34,802 nucleotides of DNA from Eubacterium sp. (GCA_017463985.1 JAFUEH010000029.1:1-34802), one strand, 5' to 3'. Counted from the first letter of the stretch, positions 14,519-23,647 are shown. The notes: a model not told the origin generated them from the letters alone. Numbers and translations are program-made.

Positions 14519-15475
14519 TTATTCCTCAAAATCAATTTTCATGACATGGCGCTCCAGTTCCTCGCCCTCTGCGCGCTGACGCGTCGGCTTCGGTGCGTCC
14601 ATAAAGTCCTCCTGCAGCTTCTCATATTCTTGACGGGACAATTTTGCGCGCTCGAGCTTACCGGCGTAATAGCGGTAATTGAAGACCAGCAGCACAATAC
14701 CGCCGACCAGTAGCACAGCGCCGATCACCGTCAGCCATTGCAGCACCGCAGCATAGCAGTCGCGGATCATGCTGTCATAAGATCCGTAAACGCAGAAACG
14801 GAATTTTTCTAACAGGCCAGTCATGCGAACAGCCAGCGGAACAAACAGCAGCAGGTAACCGGCTACGTTCAGTCCCATCCCGATATACGAGAACCGACGG
14901 TGTCTTCCGTCGTTAATCAAATCAATTGCCACCAAACTGATAACCAAACACACGGCGCAGGCGACGATCACATAGAGCGCGGTCATACCGGAGGCAAAGC
15001 GCAACGCACCGACCGTTTTGGTGTCATTGCCCTTCATCCGGTAATTGATATAGCTGACCGCCAGCGAGGCGGCGCTCTGCACCTCCTCGTCCGTCAGTCC
15101 TAAGCTGTTCTGCACGGCATAATCGGCAAGGCAGGAATAGTACATATTATAGAATGTTTTGCTGTCGGAATAATCGGCCGTATAGCCGTAATTAAACATC
15201 CTCGCGATCTCAGAGGCGATCCCCGAAACATTTTCGCTGTTCACGGCGCCCTCAAAGGCAGCCTCCGGCAGTCCGGCGACCGCGGCGGCATCGGCAGCAG
15301 CCTCCTCCATATCGGCAATCAGCTCCGCGCTGTTGCGTTCACAGGCGCTGCGCAGAAAGCTTTCGCTCTTAAAAAAGCCCACGGTCAGCGCACTGACTGC
15401 GATCCCCACCAAGGAAGCCGCCAGCACCAGCGACAGCACGATACACGCCAGTCGATTGAAATAATAACGAAACAT
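14519..15475 (-). CDS. Membrane protein of unknown function, partner of the sortase-like gene
   Basis: 318 residues with ATG 15475 after AGGAGG. Helix 1 (about 9-31) is followed by a 134-residue, Ala-rich, acidic extracytoplasmic region (about 32-165). Three more helices follow (about 166-187, 196-217, 243-267), then a charged cytoplasmic tail of 50 residues. No catalytic motif is seen. It is downstream of the sortase-like gene by 9 bp and shares its operon. The topology, one loop domain outside and a coiled tail inside, would suit a membrane partner or scaffold for the sortase-like protein (inference). The family is not recognised. Confidence 0.82.
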   Translation of the reverse strand: MFRYYFNRLACIVLSLVLAASLVGIAVSALTVGFFKSESFLRSACERNSAELIADMEEAAADAAAVAGLPEAAFEGAVNSENVSGIASEIARMFNYGYTADYSDSKTFYNMYYSCLADYAVQNSLGLTDEEVQSAASLAVSYINYRMKGNDTKTVGALRFASGMTALYVIVACAVCLVISLVAIDLINDGRHRRFSYIGMGLNVAGYLLLFVPLAVRMTGLLEKFRFCVYGSYDSMIRDCYAAVLQWLTVIGAVLLVGGIVLLVFNYRYYAGKLERAKLSRQEYEKLQEDFMDAPKPTRQRAEGEELERHVMKIDFEE

Positions 15476-15484
15476 ATTACCCTC

Positions 15485-16075
15485 CTACGCCGGCTCAGCG
15501 ATACATACGATATACAGGTCCGCATTGCTGCCTACCGCCAGATTTTTGTACGGAAAGGCGACAACCAGTGTATTTTCCTGCAAATAAGAAGCTAAGTTTT
15601 CTTCGGTAACACCGGCGTCAATACGGGTGACAGTGTAAGGATAAGTATCCCGACCGATCACGGTCAGCGTTAAGTCGCTGCCGACCTTCGCACGGTGCAT
15701 CGCCGCCAGCTGGTTCTCAGTATCTGTACCGGTGATCAGCATAGCGCCGCCGTTCCACGGTGCGGTAGAGCCCTCCGCCATGGCCAGCTGTGAACGGTCC
15801 GTCGGCTGATAGCAAACGACCTTATCCGATAACGCGCCGTCCAAGCCGGACAGCGTACCGATCAGCGCGCCGTCAGTCAGCTGCTCGAAGGAGTCATATA
15901 ACGAGGAGCTGTAGCCGGAAAGGTCCGGTGCCGCTGCTGCCGCCGGCGTCAGCTTTGCCTGTGACGCGGTTGCTGCACGGCCGCCAAGCGTCAGGAGCAG
16001 CGCCAGCACTGCCGCCGTCACCACTACCTGAACCAGCACGGAACGTTTGATAAAATTAAAAATGAGTGAACGCAT
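15485..16075 (-). CDS. Sortase-like protein lacking catalytic His, Cys and Arg
   Basis: 196 residues; one membrane helix (about 13-31), then an outside domain. It follows the class D/E sortase pattern: GALIGTLSGL (69-78; sortases have G-x-x-IGTI-x-IP), a central LAMAEGSTAPWNGGAMLITG, VGSDLTLTV (131-139; GDEI-x-V), YPYTVTRI, and NTLVVAFPYKNLAVGSNADLYIV (168-190; TLVTCYPF...RYIV). At the three catalytic places it has Thr117 for His, Ala173 for Cys and Leu187 for Arg, so no transpeptidase activity is expected. It is the first gene of a two-gene operon. The fold assignment is by eye; a structure prediction would decide it. It could act as a binding or regulatory pseudo-enzyme. Confidence 0.75.
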   Translation of the reverse strand: MRSLIFNFIKRSVLVQVVVTAAVLALLLTLGGRAATASQAKLTPAAAAAPDLSGYSSSLYDSFEQLTDGALIGTLSGLDGALSDKVVCYQPTDRSQLAMAEGSTAPWNGGAMLITGTDTENQLAAMHRAKVGSDLTLTVIGRDTYPYTVTRIDAGVTEENLASYLQENTLVVAFPYKNLAVGSNADLYIVCIAEPA

Positions 16076-16116
16076 TTCGACACCTCATCCATCTCTTGAA
16101 TTGAATAGACGGAAAT

Positions 16117-16155
16117 ATTATATATCATTATGCTGTAAAATTCAAGACACGTGTC
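16117..16155 (-). promoter_or_regulatory. Promoter of the sortase-like operon with an upstream palindrome
   Basis: On the minus strand TTGAAT (16140-16145), a 17-bp spacer and TATAAT (16117-16122). The perfect 10-bp palindrome GACACGTGTC (16146-16155) directly abuts the -35 box and may be a regulator site. Confidence 0.65.
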
Positions 16156-16192
16156 AGAACTTTTTCCGGTTCCGTTTTCGGATCGGATCAGA

Positions 16193-16214
16193 GGAAAATG
16201 TACCGCCATTTTCC
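16193..16214. promoter_or_regulatory. Inverted repeat upstream of the alpha-galactosidase promoter
   Basis: GGAAAATG (16193-16200), 6 bp, CATTTTCC (16207-16214). It lies 20 bp upstream of the -35 box, where an activator would bind; no regulator gene is adjacent. Confidence 0.4.
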
Positions 16215-16234
16215 GTGAATTTGGGTTATTTTTA

Positions 16235-16263
16235 TTGCATTCATTAAAAAGGTATTATATATT
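16235..16263 (+). promoter_or_regulatory. Promoter of the alpha-galactosidase gene
   Basis: TTGCAT (16235-16240), a 17-bp spacer and TATATT (16258-16263), about 33 bp before the ATG. Confidence 0.6.
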
Positions 16264-16295
16264 ATGATTGTAAAAACTTGAAAGGAGTGTTCCGC

Positions 16296-18380
16296 ATGTC
16301 AATCCTCGCTAACGGAAACATCTATATTCTGGAAACCAAGAACACCCACTATGTTGTCGGCATCGACCGGCACGGCTATGCCCATCGGTTGCACTGGGGC
16401 GCAAAATGCCCTATCACGGATTACGACTTTCCGCGCGGCGTCAATGAAAACGCCACGATTCCGGAGCTGGACAGCTGCCGGCTGGAGTACACGCCGTTTG
16501 GCAAAACCATGTACCGCGAATGCGCGATCAAAGCCAGCTTTGCAGACGGCTGCCGTGAGATCAATCCGGAGGCGGTTGGCGCAAAGGCAACGGACGATAC
16601 CCTTTCCCTGACCTTCCGCGACGAATACTATCCCCTGTCCTACACCCTGCAATACCGTGTGTATGAAGGCTTTGATATTATCACCAGAACCGTCACAGTG
16701 ACCAATCACGGCACAGACGACATCCACTTTGAAAAGCTGATGAGCGCGGAGATCGCTCTGCCTGGGACGAAGCCGTTTCATATCATGAACACCAACGGCG
16801 CATGGGGTGCTGAGGGCACGCCGACCAACACGCTGCTCGACGGCGGCGAGCTTGTCTTTGAAAGCCGGCGCGGTCACAGCGGCCATAATATGTCGCCGTA
16901 TTTCATCGCTTACCGCAACGCCGACGAACGCAGCGGCGAGGTATTCTATGCCCACCTAGCGTGGAGCGGTTCGTTCAGGATAGAGGTCAGCCGCGATCTC
17001 TTCGGCGTGACCAGAGCGGAGCTTGGTATGAATTCCTTTGATTTTGAGCACGTGCTGGAGGGCGGCGAAAGCTTTACAGCGCCGGCTGTGATCTTAGGAA
17101 GAGGCATTGGCTTTGGCGATATGAGCCGTCAGCTCAACCGCTTTGGCGTACAGCACGTACTGCCGAAAAATTTTGCTGACAAGCCGCTGCCGGTGCTATA
17201 TAACTCGTGGGAGGCAACGGAATTTGACGTCAACGTGACGGACCAGACCGCCCTTGCCGTCAAGGCGGCTGCCGCCGGCTGTGAGCTATTCGTGATGGAC
17301 GACGGCTGGTTCGGCGCCAGAAATACCGACCACGCCGGACTGGGCGACTGGTTTGTGAACAAAGAAAAATTCCCGAACGGGCTTGGCGAGCTGATCCAGA
17401 ACGTCAATGAGCTGGGCATGGATTTCGGTCTTTGGGTGGAACCGGAAATGGTCAATCCCGACAGTGATCTGTTCCGCGCACATCCAGACTGGGCTTATCA
17501 TTATCCCACCAGAAAGGCGAACGAGATCCGCTGGCAGCTGGTACTCAATATGACAAAGCCGGAGGTGCAGGCTTATATCTTTGACTGTCTGGACACCCTG
17601 CTACGTGAGAACAACATCAAATACATTAAATGGGATATGAACCGTCCCTTCTCCGAAACCGGCGGCGAAAACCTGGCGCATCCGAAGATGCTGTGGTATT
17701 ACCACACCAAGGCGGTATACGATATTGTTGACCGGCTGAAGGCAGCGCATCCTGAGGTACAGTTTGAAAGTTGCTCCTCCGGCGGCGGTCGCTGCGACTG
17801 GGGCGCACTCTATCATTACGATCAGGTATGGACCAGCGATAACACCGACGCAATCGACCGTATCGTGATCCAAAAGGCCTACGGGCTTACGCACCCGATC
17901 AAAACGATGCGCGCCTGGGTCACAGACATCAACTGGTATAACCGTAACACGCCGCTCGCCTTCCGCTTTAATATTGCCATGCGCGGCGCGCTGTCGCTCG
18001 GCGGTAATCTGAAGCATTACAGCGATGAAGATATTGCCCTCTGCCGCCATTACACAGACCTGTATAAAAGCGTTCGCAACACTGTGCAGTTTGGTGATCT
18101 TTACCGTCTGCTGGACATTGACGAGGATGAGATCGCGGCCGATTTATATGTCAGCAGCGGTAAAACAGAAGCGGTGCTGTTTATCGCAAGCGTGAACACC
18201 CGTTGCATGAAAAAGCCCCAGCCGCTGTATTTTGACGGGCTGGAGGACGACCGTATTTACACGTTCGACATCGAAGATCAGCATGTTGAAAAGAGCGGCG
18301 CTTATCTGAAAAACGTCGGGCTGCCGCTGGACATCAAGAAGCAGTATTATAACCAAGTCATCGTTATTAAGGCAAAATAG
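16296..18380 (+). CDS. GH36 alpha-galactosidase
   Basis: 694 residues from the ATG at 16296, with AAAGGAG upstream (a TTG at 16278 overlaps the ribosome binding site region and is not used). It hydrolyses terminal alpha-1,6-galactose from melibiose, raffinose and similar sugars. An N-terminal beta-sandwich domain (about 1-290) precedes the barrel: FVMDDGWFGARN, WVEPEMVNPDSDL, KYIKWDMNR with nucleophile Asp447, ESCSSGGGRCD and TSDNTDAIDR with acid/base Asp515. No signal peptide is present, so it is cytoplasmic. Length and motifs match the about 720-residue tetrameric GH36 group. No sugar transporter or regulator lies next to it, so uptake must be encoded elsewhere. Confidence 0.95.
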   Translation: MSILANGNIYILETKNTHYVVGIDRHGYAHRLHWGAKCPITDYDFPRGVNENATIPELDSCRLEYTPFGKTMYRECAIKASFADGCREINPEAVGAKATDDTLSLTFRDEYYPLSYTLQYRVYEGFDIITRTVTVTNHGTDDIHFEKLMSAEIALPGTKPFHIMNTNGAWGAEGTPTNTLLDGGELVFESRRGHSGHNMSPYFIAYRNADERSGEVFYAHLAWSGSFRIEVSRDLFGVTRAELGMNSFDFEHVLEGGESFTAPAVILGRGIGFGDMSRQLNRFGVQHVLPKNFADKPLPVLYNSWEATEFDVNVTDQTALAVKAAAAGCELFVMDDGWFGARNTDHAGLGDWFVNKEKFPNGLGELIQNVNELGMDFGLWVEPEMVNPDSDLFRAHPDWAYHYPTRKANEIRWQLVLNMTKPEVQAYIFDCLDTLLRENNIKYIKWDMNRPFSETGGENLAHPKMLWYYHTKAVYDIVDRLKAAHPEVQFESCSSGGGRCDWGALYHYDQVWTSDNTDAIDRIVIQKAYGLTHPIKTMRAWVTDINWYNRNTPLAFRFNIAMRGALSLGGNLKHYSDEDIALCRHYTDLYKSVRNTVQFGDLYRLLDIDEDEIAADLYVSSGKTEAVLFIASVNTRCMKKPQPLYFDGLEDDRIYTFDIEDQHVEKSGAYLKNVGLPLDIKKQYYNQVIVIKAK

Positions 18381-18416
18381 CGCCGAACCGTCCGCTTTCG
18401 GCGCCGGGCATCAAAG

Positions 18417-18455
18417 AAAATAGCCACGGACTACTTTACAGTCCGTGGCTATTTT
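18417..18455. terminator. Bidirectional terminator between alpha-galactosidase and argF
   Basis: AAAATAGCCACGGACT (18417-18432) and AGTCCGTGGCTATTTT (18440-18455) form a perfect 16-bp stem with a 7-nt loop. A second hairpin without a T run, GCGCCGAA/TTCGGCGC, lies at 18380-18404. Confidence 0.93.
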
Positions 18456-18497
18456 AATATATTATTTCAATAACGGAGCACCGTCAACCAGTCTTTG

Positions 18498-19403
18498 TTA
18501 GTCGCCCAGCAGCTTTACCAGGACCGCCTTCTGTGCATGGAGACGGTTTTCCGCTTCGTCAAAGATCTCAGCGGCGTGCGCCTCAAACACCTTGGCGGTA
18601 ATTTCCTCCTCACGGTGCGCCGGCAGGCAGTGCAGCACCATCGCCTCCGGCTTAGCGAGTGCCATCACGGCATCGTTGATTTGGAAGTCCTTAAATACCT
18701 TTTCACGCGCCGCCTTTTCTGCCTCCTGACCCATGGACGCCCATACGTCCGTATACAGCACGTCCGCGTCCTTTACGCAGGCCGCGATGTCGTCAGAGCA
18801 GGTAAAATCGCCGTTTTCCTGCGCCCAAGCCATCAGGGCGGCATCCGGCTCATAGCCCTTTGGACAGGCGATCGCACACGCCATGCCCATCGTGATCGCG
18901 CCGACGATCAGGCTGTTCGCCATATTGTTGCCGTCACCGACAAAGCAAAGCTTCAGCCCGTCAAAGCTGTTTTTATATTCACGGATCGTCATCAGATCCG
19001 CCAACACCTGACACGGATGGCAGTAATCGGTCAGGCCGTTAATGATCGGAATGGAGCCGTATTCCGCCAGCGCTTCCACCTCTGCCTGCTCAAAGGTACG
19101 GATCATGATGCCGTCCAGGTAGCGCGACAGCACGCGCGCCGTATCCTGTACCGGCTCTCCCCTTCCGATCTGCAGATCACGGTTAGAGAGAAACAGCGCC
19201 TGACCGCCGAGCTGATACATACCGGTTTCAAAGCTGACGCGTGTACGGGTCGAGCTTTTCTGGAAGATCATACCCAGCGTTTTGCCCTTCAGATAATGAT
19301 GGGTCACGCCGCTTTTTTGCTCATATTTCAGCTGATCCGCCAAATTGAGCAGCTCCAAAATTTCATTTTTCGATAGATCTTGCAGTTTAAGCAGATGCTT
19401 CAT
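18498..19403 (-). CDS. argF: Ornithine carbamoyltransferase
   Basis: 301 residues; makes citrulline from ornithine and carbamoyl phosphate. The carbamoyl-phosphate motif is KSSTRTRVSFE (about 49-59), with IIRTFEQ-like IMIRTFEQ, DYCHPCQVLADL and the ornithine-side HCLPAHREEEI with its catalytic Cys. The start ATG 19403 lies within argD (17-bp overlap), with GGGGAGG upstream. It is the last gene of argC-J-B-D-F; a terminator follows. argG, argH and carAB are not in the window. Confidence 0.96.
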   Translation of the reverse strand: MKHLLKLQDLSKNEILELLNLADQLKYEQKSGVTHHYLKGKTLGMIFQKSSTRTRVSFETGMYQLGGQALFLSNRDLQIGRGEPVQDTARVLSRYLDGIMIRTFEQAEVEALAEYGSIPIINGLTDYCHPCQVLADLMTIREYKNSFDGLKLCFVGDGNNMANSLIVGAITMGMACAIACPKGYEPDAALMAWAQENGDFTCSDDIAACVKDADVLYTDVWASMGQEAEKAAREKVFKDFQINDAVMALAKPEAMVLHCLPAHREEEITAKVFEAHAAEIFDEAENRLHAQKAVLVKLLGD

Positions 19404-20562
19404 GTTCCAGTACCTCCCCGAGGATCGCTAAGCCCTCGTCAATTTCTTGATAGGTGATATTAAGCGCAGGCAAAAGCCTGACTTTATTTTTATGGGCTGT
19501 CAGCACCAGCAGTCCCTTTTCAAGGCATTTTTGCGCCAGCACCGCGGCGTCGAACGGTGTGCTGATACCGATCATCAAGCCCAGTCCGCTGAGCGCCGTC
19601 ACGCCCGTCATCGCCGCCAGCTGCTGATGGATATAGTCGCCCTTTGCCGTAACCTCCTGTAGCAGTGCGTCATCAATACGCTGTACAATACTGAGCGCGC
19701 CTGCTGCGGCAACCGGATTGCCGCCAAAAGTAGAGCCGTGGCTGCCCGGCGTCACCGTGTCCTTGACCTTGTCGCCAAACAGCACCGCGCCGATCGGCAG
19801 TCCGCCGCCAAGCCCCTTCGCCGTGCTGACAATATCCGGCGTTAGTCCGTAATGCTCGTAGGCAAAATATTTTCCGGTTCTGCCGTTGCCTGTCTGCACC
19901 TCGTCTGCCAGCAGCAGAATATCGTTCTCCGCAGCAACAGAGGCAAGGCAGTCGGCAAACGCCTGCGTCATGTTATTCACGCCGCCCTCGCCCTGCACCG
20001 GCTCAAACAAAATGCCGCAGACCGACGGCGTGATCAGCGAGCGCAGCGCCGCGCAATCATTCGCCGGACAGTACACAAAGCCTTCCGTAAACGGCGCAAA
20101 CACCGTATGAAATTCCTCCTGACCGGTGGCCGCCAGCGTGGTAACCGTTCTGCCGTGGAAGGAATCCGTCAAGGTAATAATCGTTTTGCGTCCTTCGCCG
20201 TACTTGTCAAAGCTGTACTTGCGGGCAAACTTGATCATGCCCTCGTTAGCCTCGGCGCCGCTGTTTGCAAAAAACACGCGCTTCATACCGGTCTTTTGGC
20301 ACAGCGCCTCCGCCAGCAGCGCACACGGCTCTGTGTAATACAGATTGCTGATATGCTGCAGCTTGCCGAGCTGCGCCGTCACAGCGCTCACCCAAGCCGC
20401 GTCGGCAATACCAAAGGCGTTCACGCCGATACCGGCTGTCATGTCAATATATCTTTTTCCGTTTTCATCATACAGCACTGAGCCCTTTCCCTCTGTCAGC
20501 ACGGCGTCAAACCGGCCGTAGGAATGGGCAATATAGCGGCTGTCCAGTTCTTTGATACTCAT
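19387..20562 (-). CDS. argD: Acetylornithine aminotransferase
   Basis: 391 residues, a class III PLP aminotransferase that converts N-acetylglutamate semialdehyde to N-acetylornithine. It shows FFANSGAEANEGMIKFARKY (phosphate-binding), TLTDSFHGRT, LLADEVQTGNGRTGK and the PLP lysine in STAKGLGGGLPIGA, then HGSTFGGNPVAAA. The length is typical. ATG 20562 follows AGGGGTGA; the argB stop is 13 bp away. It overlaps argF. Confidence 0.95.
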   Translation of the reverse strand: MSIKELDSRYIAHSYGRFDAVLTEGKGSVLYDENGKRYIDMTAGIGVNAFGIADAAWVSAVTAQLGKLQHISNLYYTEPCALLAEALCQKTGMKRVFFANSGAEANEGMIKFARKYSFDKYGEGRKTIITLTDSFHGRTVTTLAATGQEEFHTVFAPFTEGFVYCPANDCAALRSLITPSVCGILFEPVQGEGGVNNMTQAFADCLASVAAENDILLLADEVQTGNGRTGKYFAYEHYGLTPDIVSTAKGLGGGLPIGAVLFGDKVKDTVTPGSHGSTFGGNPVAAAGALSIVQRIDDALLQEVTAKGDYIHQQLAAMTGVTALSGLGLMIGISTPFDAAVLAQKCLEKGLLVLTAHKNKVRLLPALNITYQEIDEGLAILGEVLEHEASA

Positions 20563-20575
20563 CGGCTTGTCACCC

Positions 20576-21430
20576 CTATATGCTGAACATCGTTCCCATA
20601 CCTTCGTCTGTCAGCAGCTCCATCAAAATGGAATGTGGAACGCGCCCGTCAATAATAAATGCTTTTTTGCATCCCTGGCGCAACGCCGTCGTCATGGAGT
20701 CAATTTTCGGGATCATACCGCCGCTGATGATACCCTGCGCGATCAGCGCCGGTGTGTTAGAAACAAACACCTTATGGATCAGCGTTTCCGGATCGTCCTT
20801 ATCACGGCACAAGCCCACAATGTCCGTCATCGAGATCAGCGCTTCCGCCTTCAGTGCGCCGGCGACGGCAGCCGCTGCCGTGTCGGCATTGATATTATAG
20901 CAATGATTGTCTTCATCAAAGCCGATAGTGGAAATCACCGGTATCCAGCGGTTTTCCAGAATTTCCTGCACCGCCTCCATGTTGATCTCCACAATATCGC
21001 CCACATAGCCGTGCACCGTATCGTGCGGCTTGCACTTCATCATGGAACCGTCCAGACCGGACAGGCCGATCGCATGGCCGCCGAGGTTGCCGATCTGGCA
21101 CACCAGGTCCTTATTCACCTTACCGGCCAGCACCATCTGCACGACCGAAACCGTTTCTTCATCCGTCACGCGCAGACCGTCCTCAAAGCGGCTTTCGATC
21201 TGCATTTTATCAAGCGTTCGGTTGATCTCAGGACCGCCGCCGTGCACCAGCACCACCTTGATACCGATCGTAGAGAGCAGCACCAAGTCATGCATAACGG
21301 CCTTTTTCAGCGTCTCGTTGACCATCGCGTTGCCGCCGTACTTGACAACGATAATTTTATTTCTGTATAGCTGGATATTCGGCAGTGCTTCCGCCAGAAT
21401 TTTTGCCTTTTGCTGGTTATCAATATTCAT
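20576..21430 (-). CDS. argB: Acetylglutamate kinase
   Basis: 284 residues; phosphorylates N-acetylglutamate, the usual feedback point of the pathway. It shows VVKYGGNAM (about 28-36), VVLVHGGGPEINRTL, the substrate loop LSGLDGSM and NINADTAAAAVAGAL near the C-terminal half. The N-terminal extension before the first strand (about 24 residues) is compatible with the longer, arginine-sensitive hexameric type, but this is only an inference. It is 11 bp downstream of argJ; AAGGA overlaps the argJ stop region. Confidence 0.96.
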   Translation of the reverse strand: MNIDNQQKAKILAEALPNIQLYRNKIIVVKYGGNAMVNETLKKAVMHDLVLLSTIGIKVVLVHGGGPEINRTLDKMQIESRFEDGLRVTDEETVSVVQMVLAGKVNKDLVCQIGNLGGHAIGLSGLDGSMMKCKPHDTVHGYVGDIVEINMEAVQEILENRWIPVISTIGFDEDNHCYNINADTAAAAVAGALKAEALISMTDIVGLCRDKDDPETLIHKVFVSNTPALIAQGIISGGMIPKIDSMTTALRQGCKKAFIIDGRVPHSILMELLTDEGMGTMFSI

Positions 21431-21441
21431 CGCGTTATCCT

Positions 21442-22692
21442 TCAGGTTCTGTAATCGCCGTTGATTTTTACATAGTCATAAGTCAGATCGCAGCCCCAGG
21501 CCGTCGCCTGCGCCTCCCCTTGATGCAGATCCACCAGTATCTGAATTTCGTCGCTCGCCAGTACCTTAGCCGCCGTCTCCTCCGAGAACGGAACGCCGCT
21601 TCCGTTTTCACAGACCGTCACCGTACCGTACTCGCTGGCAAAAGCAGCCGACACCTTGTCAATATCAAAATCAGCGTCCGCATAGCCGACTGCACACAGC
21701 ACACGTCCCCAGTTGGCGTCCTCACCGAACATCGCCGCCTTGAGCAGGTCGGAGCAGATCACACTTTTTGCGACCGTGATCGCCGTATCCAAGTCCGGCG
21801 CACCGCTGCAAAGGCACTCCAGCAGCTTGGACGCGCCTTCGCCGTCCTTCGCCAGCATTCTGGTAAGCGCTGCCATCACCTGATACAGCGCCGCCTTAAA
21901 GGTTTCGTAGTGCGTTCCTTCCGCGCTGATCTCATCATTGCCGGCCAATCCGTTGGCCATCAGCAGTACCATATCGTTCGTAGAGGTATCGCCGTCCACC
22001 GACAAGCAGTTATAAGTAACCTTCACCGTTTCGGAAAGCGCCTGCTGCAGCATCGCCGCGGATACGGCACAGTCAGTGGTAATAAAATTCAAGGTAGTCG
22101 CCATGTTGGGGTGGATCATACCTGAGCCCTTCGCCATGCCGCCGATCTTGCACGGCACGCCGTCCAGCTCAAAAATAACGGCAGCCTCTTTTTTGACCGT
22201 ATCCGTCGTCATGATCGCCGTAGCCGCCTCTGCATTCTTACGGTAGCACAGTCCCTTCACGAGCGCCGGCACAGCGGCTTCGATCGGCTCGATCGGCAGC
22301 ACTTGTCCGATCACACCAGTAGAGGCCACCAGTACCTGCTCCGCAGGAATACCCATCTCCGCCGCTACGCACCGGCACATTTTCTCTGCTTTTTCCACGC
22401 CGTCAGCATTACAGGTATTGGCGTTCTTAGAGTTGGCGATCACCGCCAGCGCCGTATTACCGCCGGCCGTCAGGTGAGCCTTCGTCACTAACAGCGGCGC
22501 ACCCTTGACTTTATTTTGTGTGTAGACAGCCGCGGTGTTGCACGGCACATCAGAGGCAAAAAGGCAAATATCATTTTTATGCTTTACCGACGGATCAGGA
22601 TTCGCCGGTTTTTTGATACCGCAATACAGGCCGTTTGCCTTAAAGCCGGTGGCGGCACAGATGCCGCCCTCTATCCATTCAAACTGTTGCAT
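21442..22692 (-). CDS. argJ: Glutamate N-acetyltransferase / amino-acid acetyltransferase (ArgJ)
   Basis: 416 residues from ATG 22692 (GAGG 8 nt upstream); an in-frame GTG at 22710 overlaps argC and is less likely. ArgJ recycles the acetyl group from acetylornithine to glutamate. The autocleavage site is KGSGMIHPNMATTL, where the precursor is cut before the nucleophilic Thr (about residue 187) to give alpha and beta chains. AVIANSKNANTCNA, ASTGVIGQVLPIE and CLSVDGDTSTND are all present. With ArgJ, ArgE is not needed, and if it is the bifunctional form ArgA is not either. Confidence 0.96.
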   Translation of the reverse strand: MQQFEWIEGGICAATGFKANGLYCGIKKPANPDPSVKHKNDICLFASDVPCNTAAVYTQNKVKGAPLLVTKAHLTAGGNTALAVIANSKNANTCNADGVEKAEKMCRCVAAEMGIPAEQVLVASTGVIGQVLPIEPIEAAVPALVKGLCYRKNAEAATAIMTTDTVKKEAAVIFELDGVPCKIGGMAKGSGMIHPNMATTLNFITTDCAVSAAMLQQALSETVKVTYNCLSVDGDTSTNDMVLLMANGLAGNDEISAEGTHYETFKAALYQVMAALTRMLAKDGEGASKLLECLCSGAPDLDTAITVAKSVICSDLLKAAMFGEDANWGRVLCAVGYADADFDIDKVSAAFASEYGTVTVCENGSGVPFSEETAAKVLASDEIQILVDLHQGEAQATAWGCDLTYDYVKINGDYRT

Positions 22693-22702
22693 AGCTCTAT
22701 CC

Positions 22703-23647
22703 TCAGTCACCTAGCGTTAAGCCCTTGGTTTCGTCCTCAACCCCCATTGCAAGGTTGAGCAGCTGGATCGCAGCGCCGCTGGCGCCCTTGCCCAGGTTAT
22801 CAAAGCGCGTCGTAATCAGAATACGCTCGTCATTGCCGTTGACCTCCAGCTCCATATCGTCGCGCTTGGCAAAATTGTTGGCGCCGATCATGTTGTCGCT
22901 GTGGTGCAGCTCACGTACCTTGACGATCGGTTCGCCGGCGTAATGCGCGGCAAAAAACTGCTGCAGCTCGCCGGGCGTCATCCGCTTTTCCATCATATCG
23001 GCAAACAGCGGCACCGACACGACCATCCCGTAGCGGTAATCACAGATATGCGGCGCAAAAAACGGCACGCGTTCCAATGCAGGAATTGCCGTCATTTCCT
23101 TCAGGTGCTTATGCTCCTGTGACAGTGCATACTGCCGCGGCGCGTCCAGCTCACGGCTGCGGTCAACGATCTCATACTGCGCAATGCCCTTTTTGCCGGC
23201 GCCGGTGTAGCCGCTGATCGCATAGCACGTGATCGGATAATCCGGCGCAATAATGCCGGCCTTCACCAGCGGGTAGACAATCGCGTTAAAGCCGCTGGCA
23301 TAGCAACCCGGCAGAGCGATCCGCTTGGACTCCTTGATCGCCTCGCGGAAGGACGGCGCCAGCTCCGGAAAGCCGTAAGCCCAGTCCGGATTCGTCCGGT
23401 GCGCGGTCGAGCAGTCGATGATCTTGACGCGGTTGTTCTGCACGAACGATACCGCCTCAATACTGGCTGCATCCGGCAGGCACAGCACGGTAATATCCGA
23501 GGCATTGATCATTTTGATCCGCTCGTCAATATTTTTACGCTTCGCTCGGTCAATCGACAGCAGCTCGATATCGTCCCTGCCCTGCAGGCGGCGCTTGAGC
23601 TTCAAGCCGGTTGTTCCCTCCGAGCCGTCAATAAACACTTTTTTCAT
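22703..23647 (-). CDS. argC: N-acetyl-gamma-glutamyl-phosphate reductase (type 2)
   Basis: 314 residues from ATG 23647, with GGAGAG 9 nt upstream; upstream in-frame starts lack this. It begins KKVFIDGSEGTTGLKLKRRL, the NADP-binding GxxGxxG-like turn. The catalytic Cys is in IALPGCYASGF (about 117) and the His in PFFAPHICDYRYGM. The short form, about 310 residues, is the type 2 ArgC family, distinct from the about 345-residue type 1. It is the first gene of the operon and lies behind a near-consensus promoter with candidate ARG boxes. Confidence 0.95.
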   Translation of the reverse strand: MKKVFIDGSEGTTGLKLKRRLQGRDDIELLSIDRAKRKNIDERIKMINASDITVLCLPDAASIEAVSFVQNNRVKIIDCSTAHRTNPDWAYGFPELAPSFREAIKESKRIALPGCYASGFNAIVYPLVKAGIIAPDYPITCYAISGYTGAGKKGIAQYEIVDRSRELDAPRQYALSQEHKHLKEMTAIPALERVPFFAPHICDYRYGMVVSVPLFADMMEKRMTPGELQQFFAAHYAGEPIVKVRELHHSDNMIGANNFAKRDDMELEVNGNDERILITTRFDNLGKGASGAAIQLLNLAMGVEDETKGLTLGD

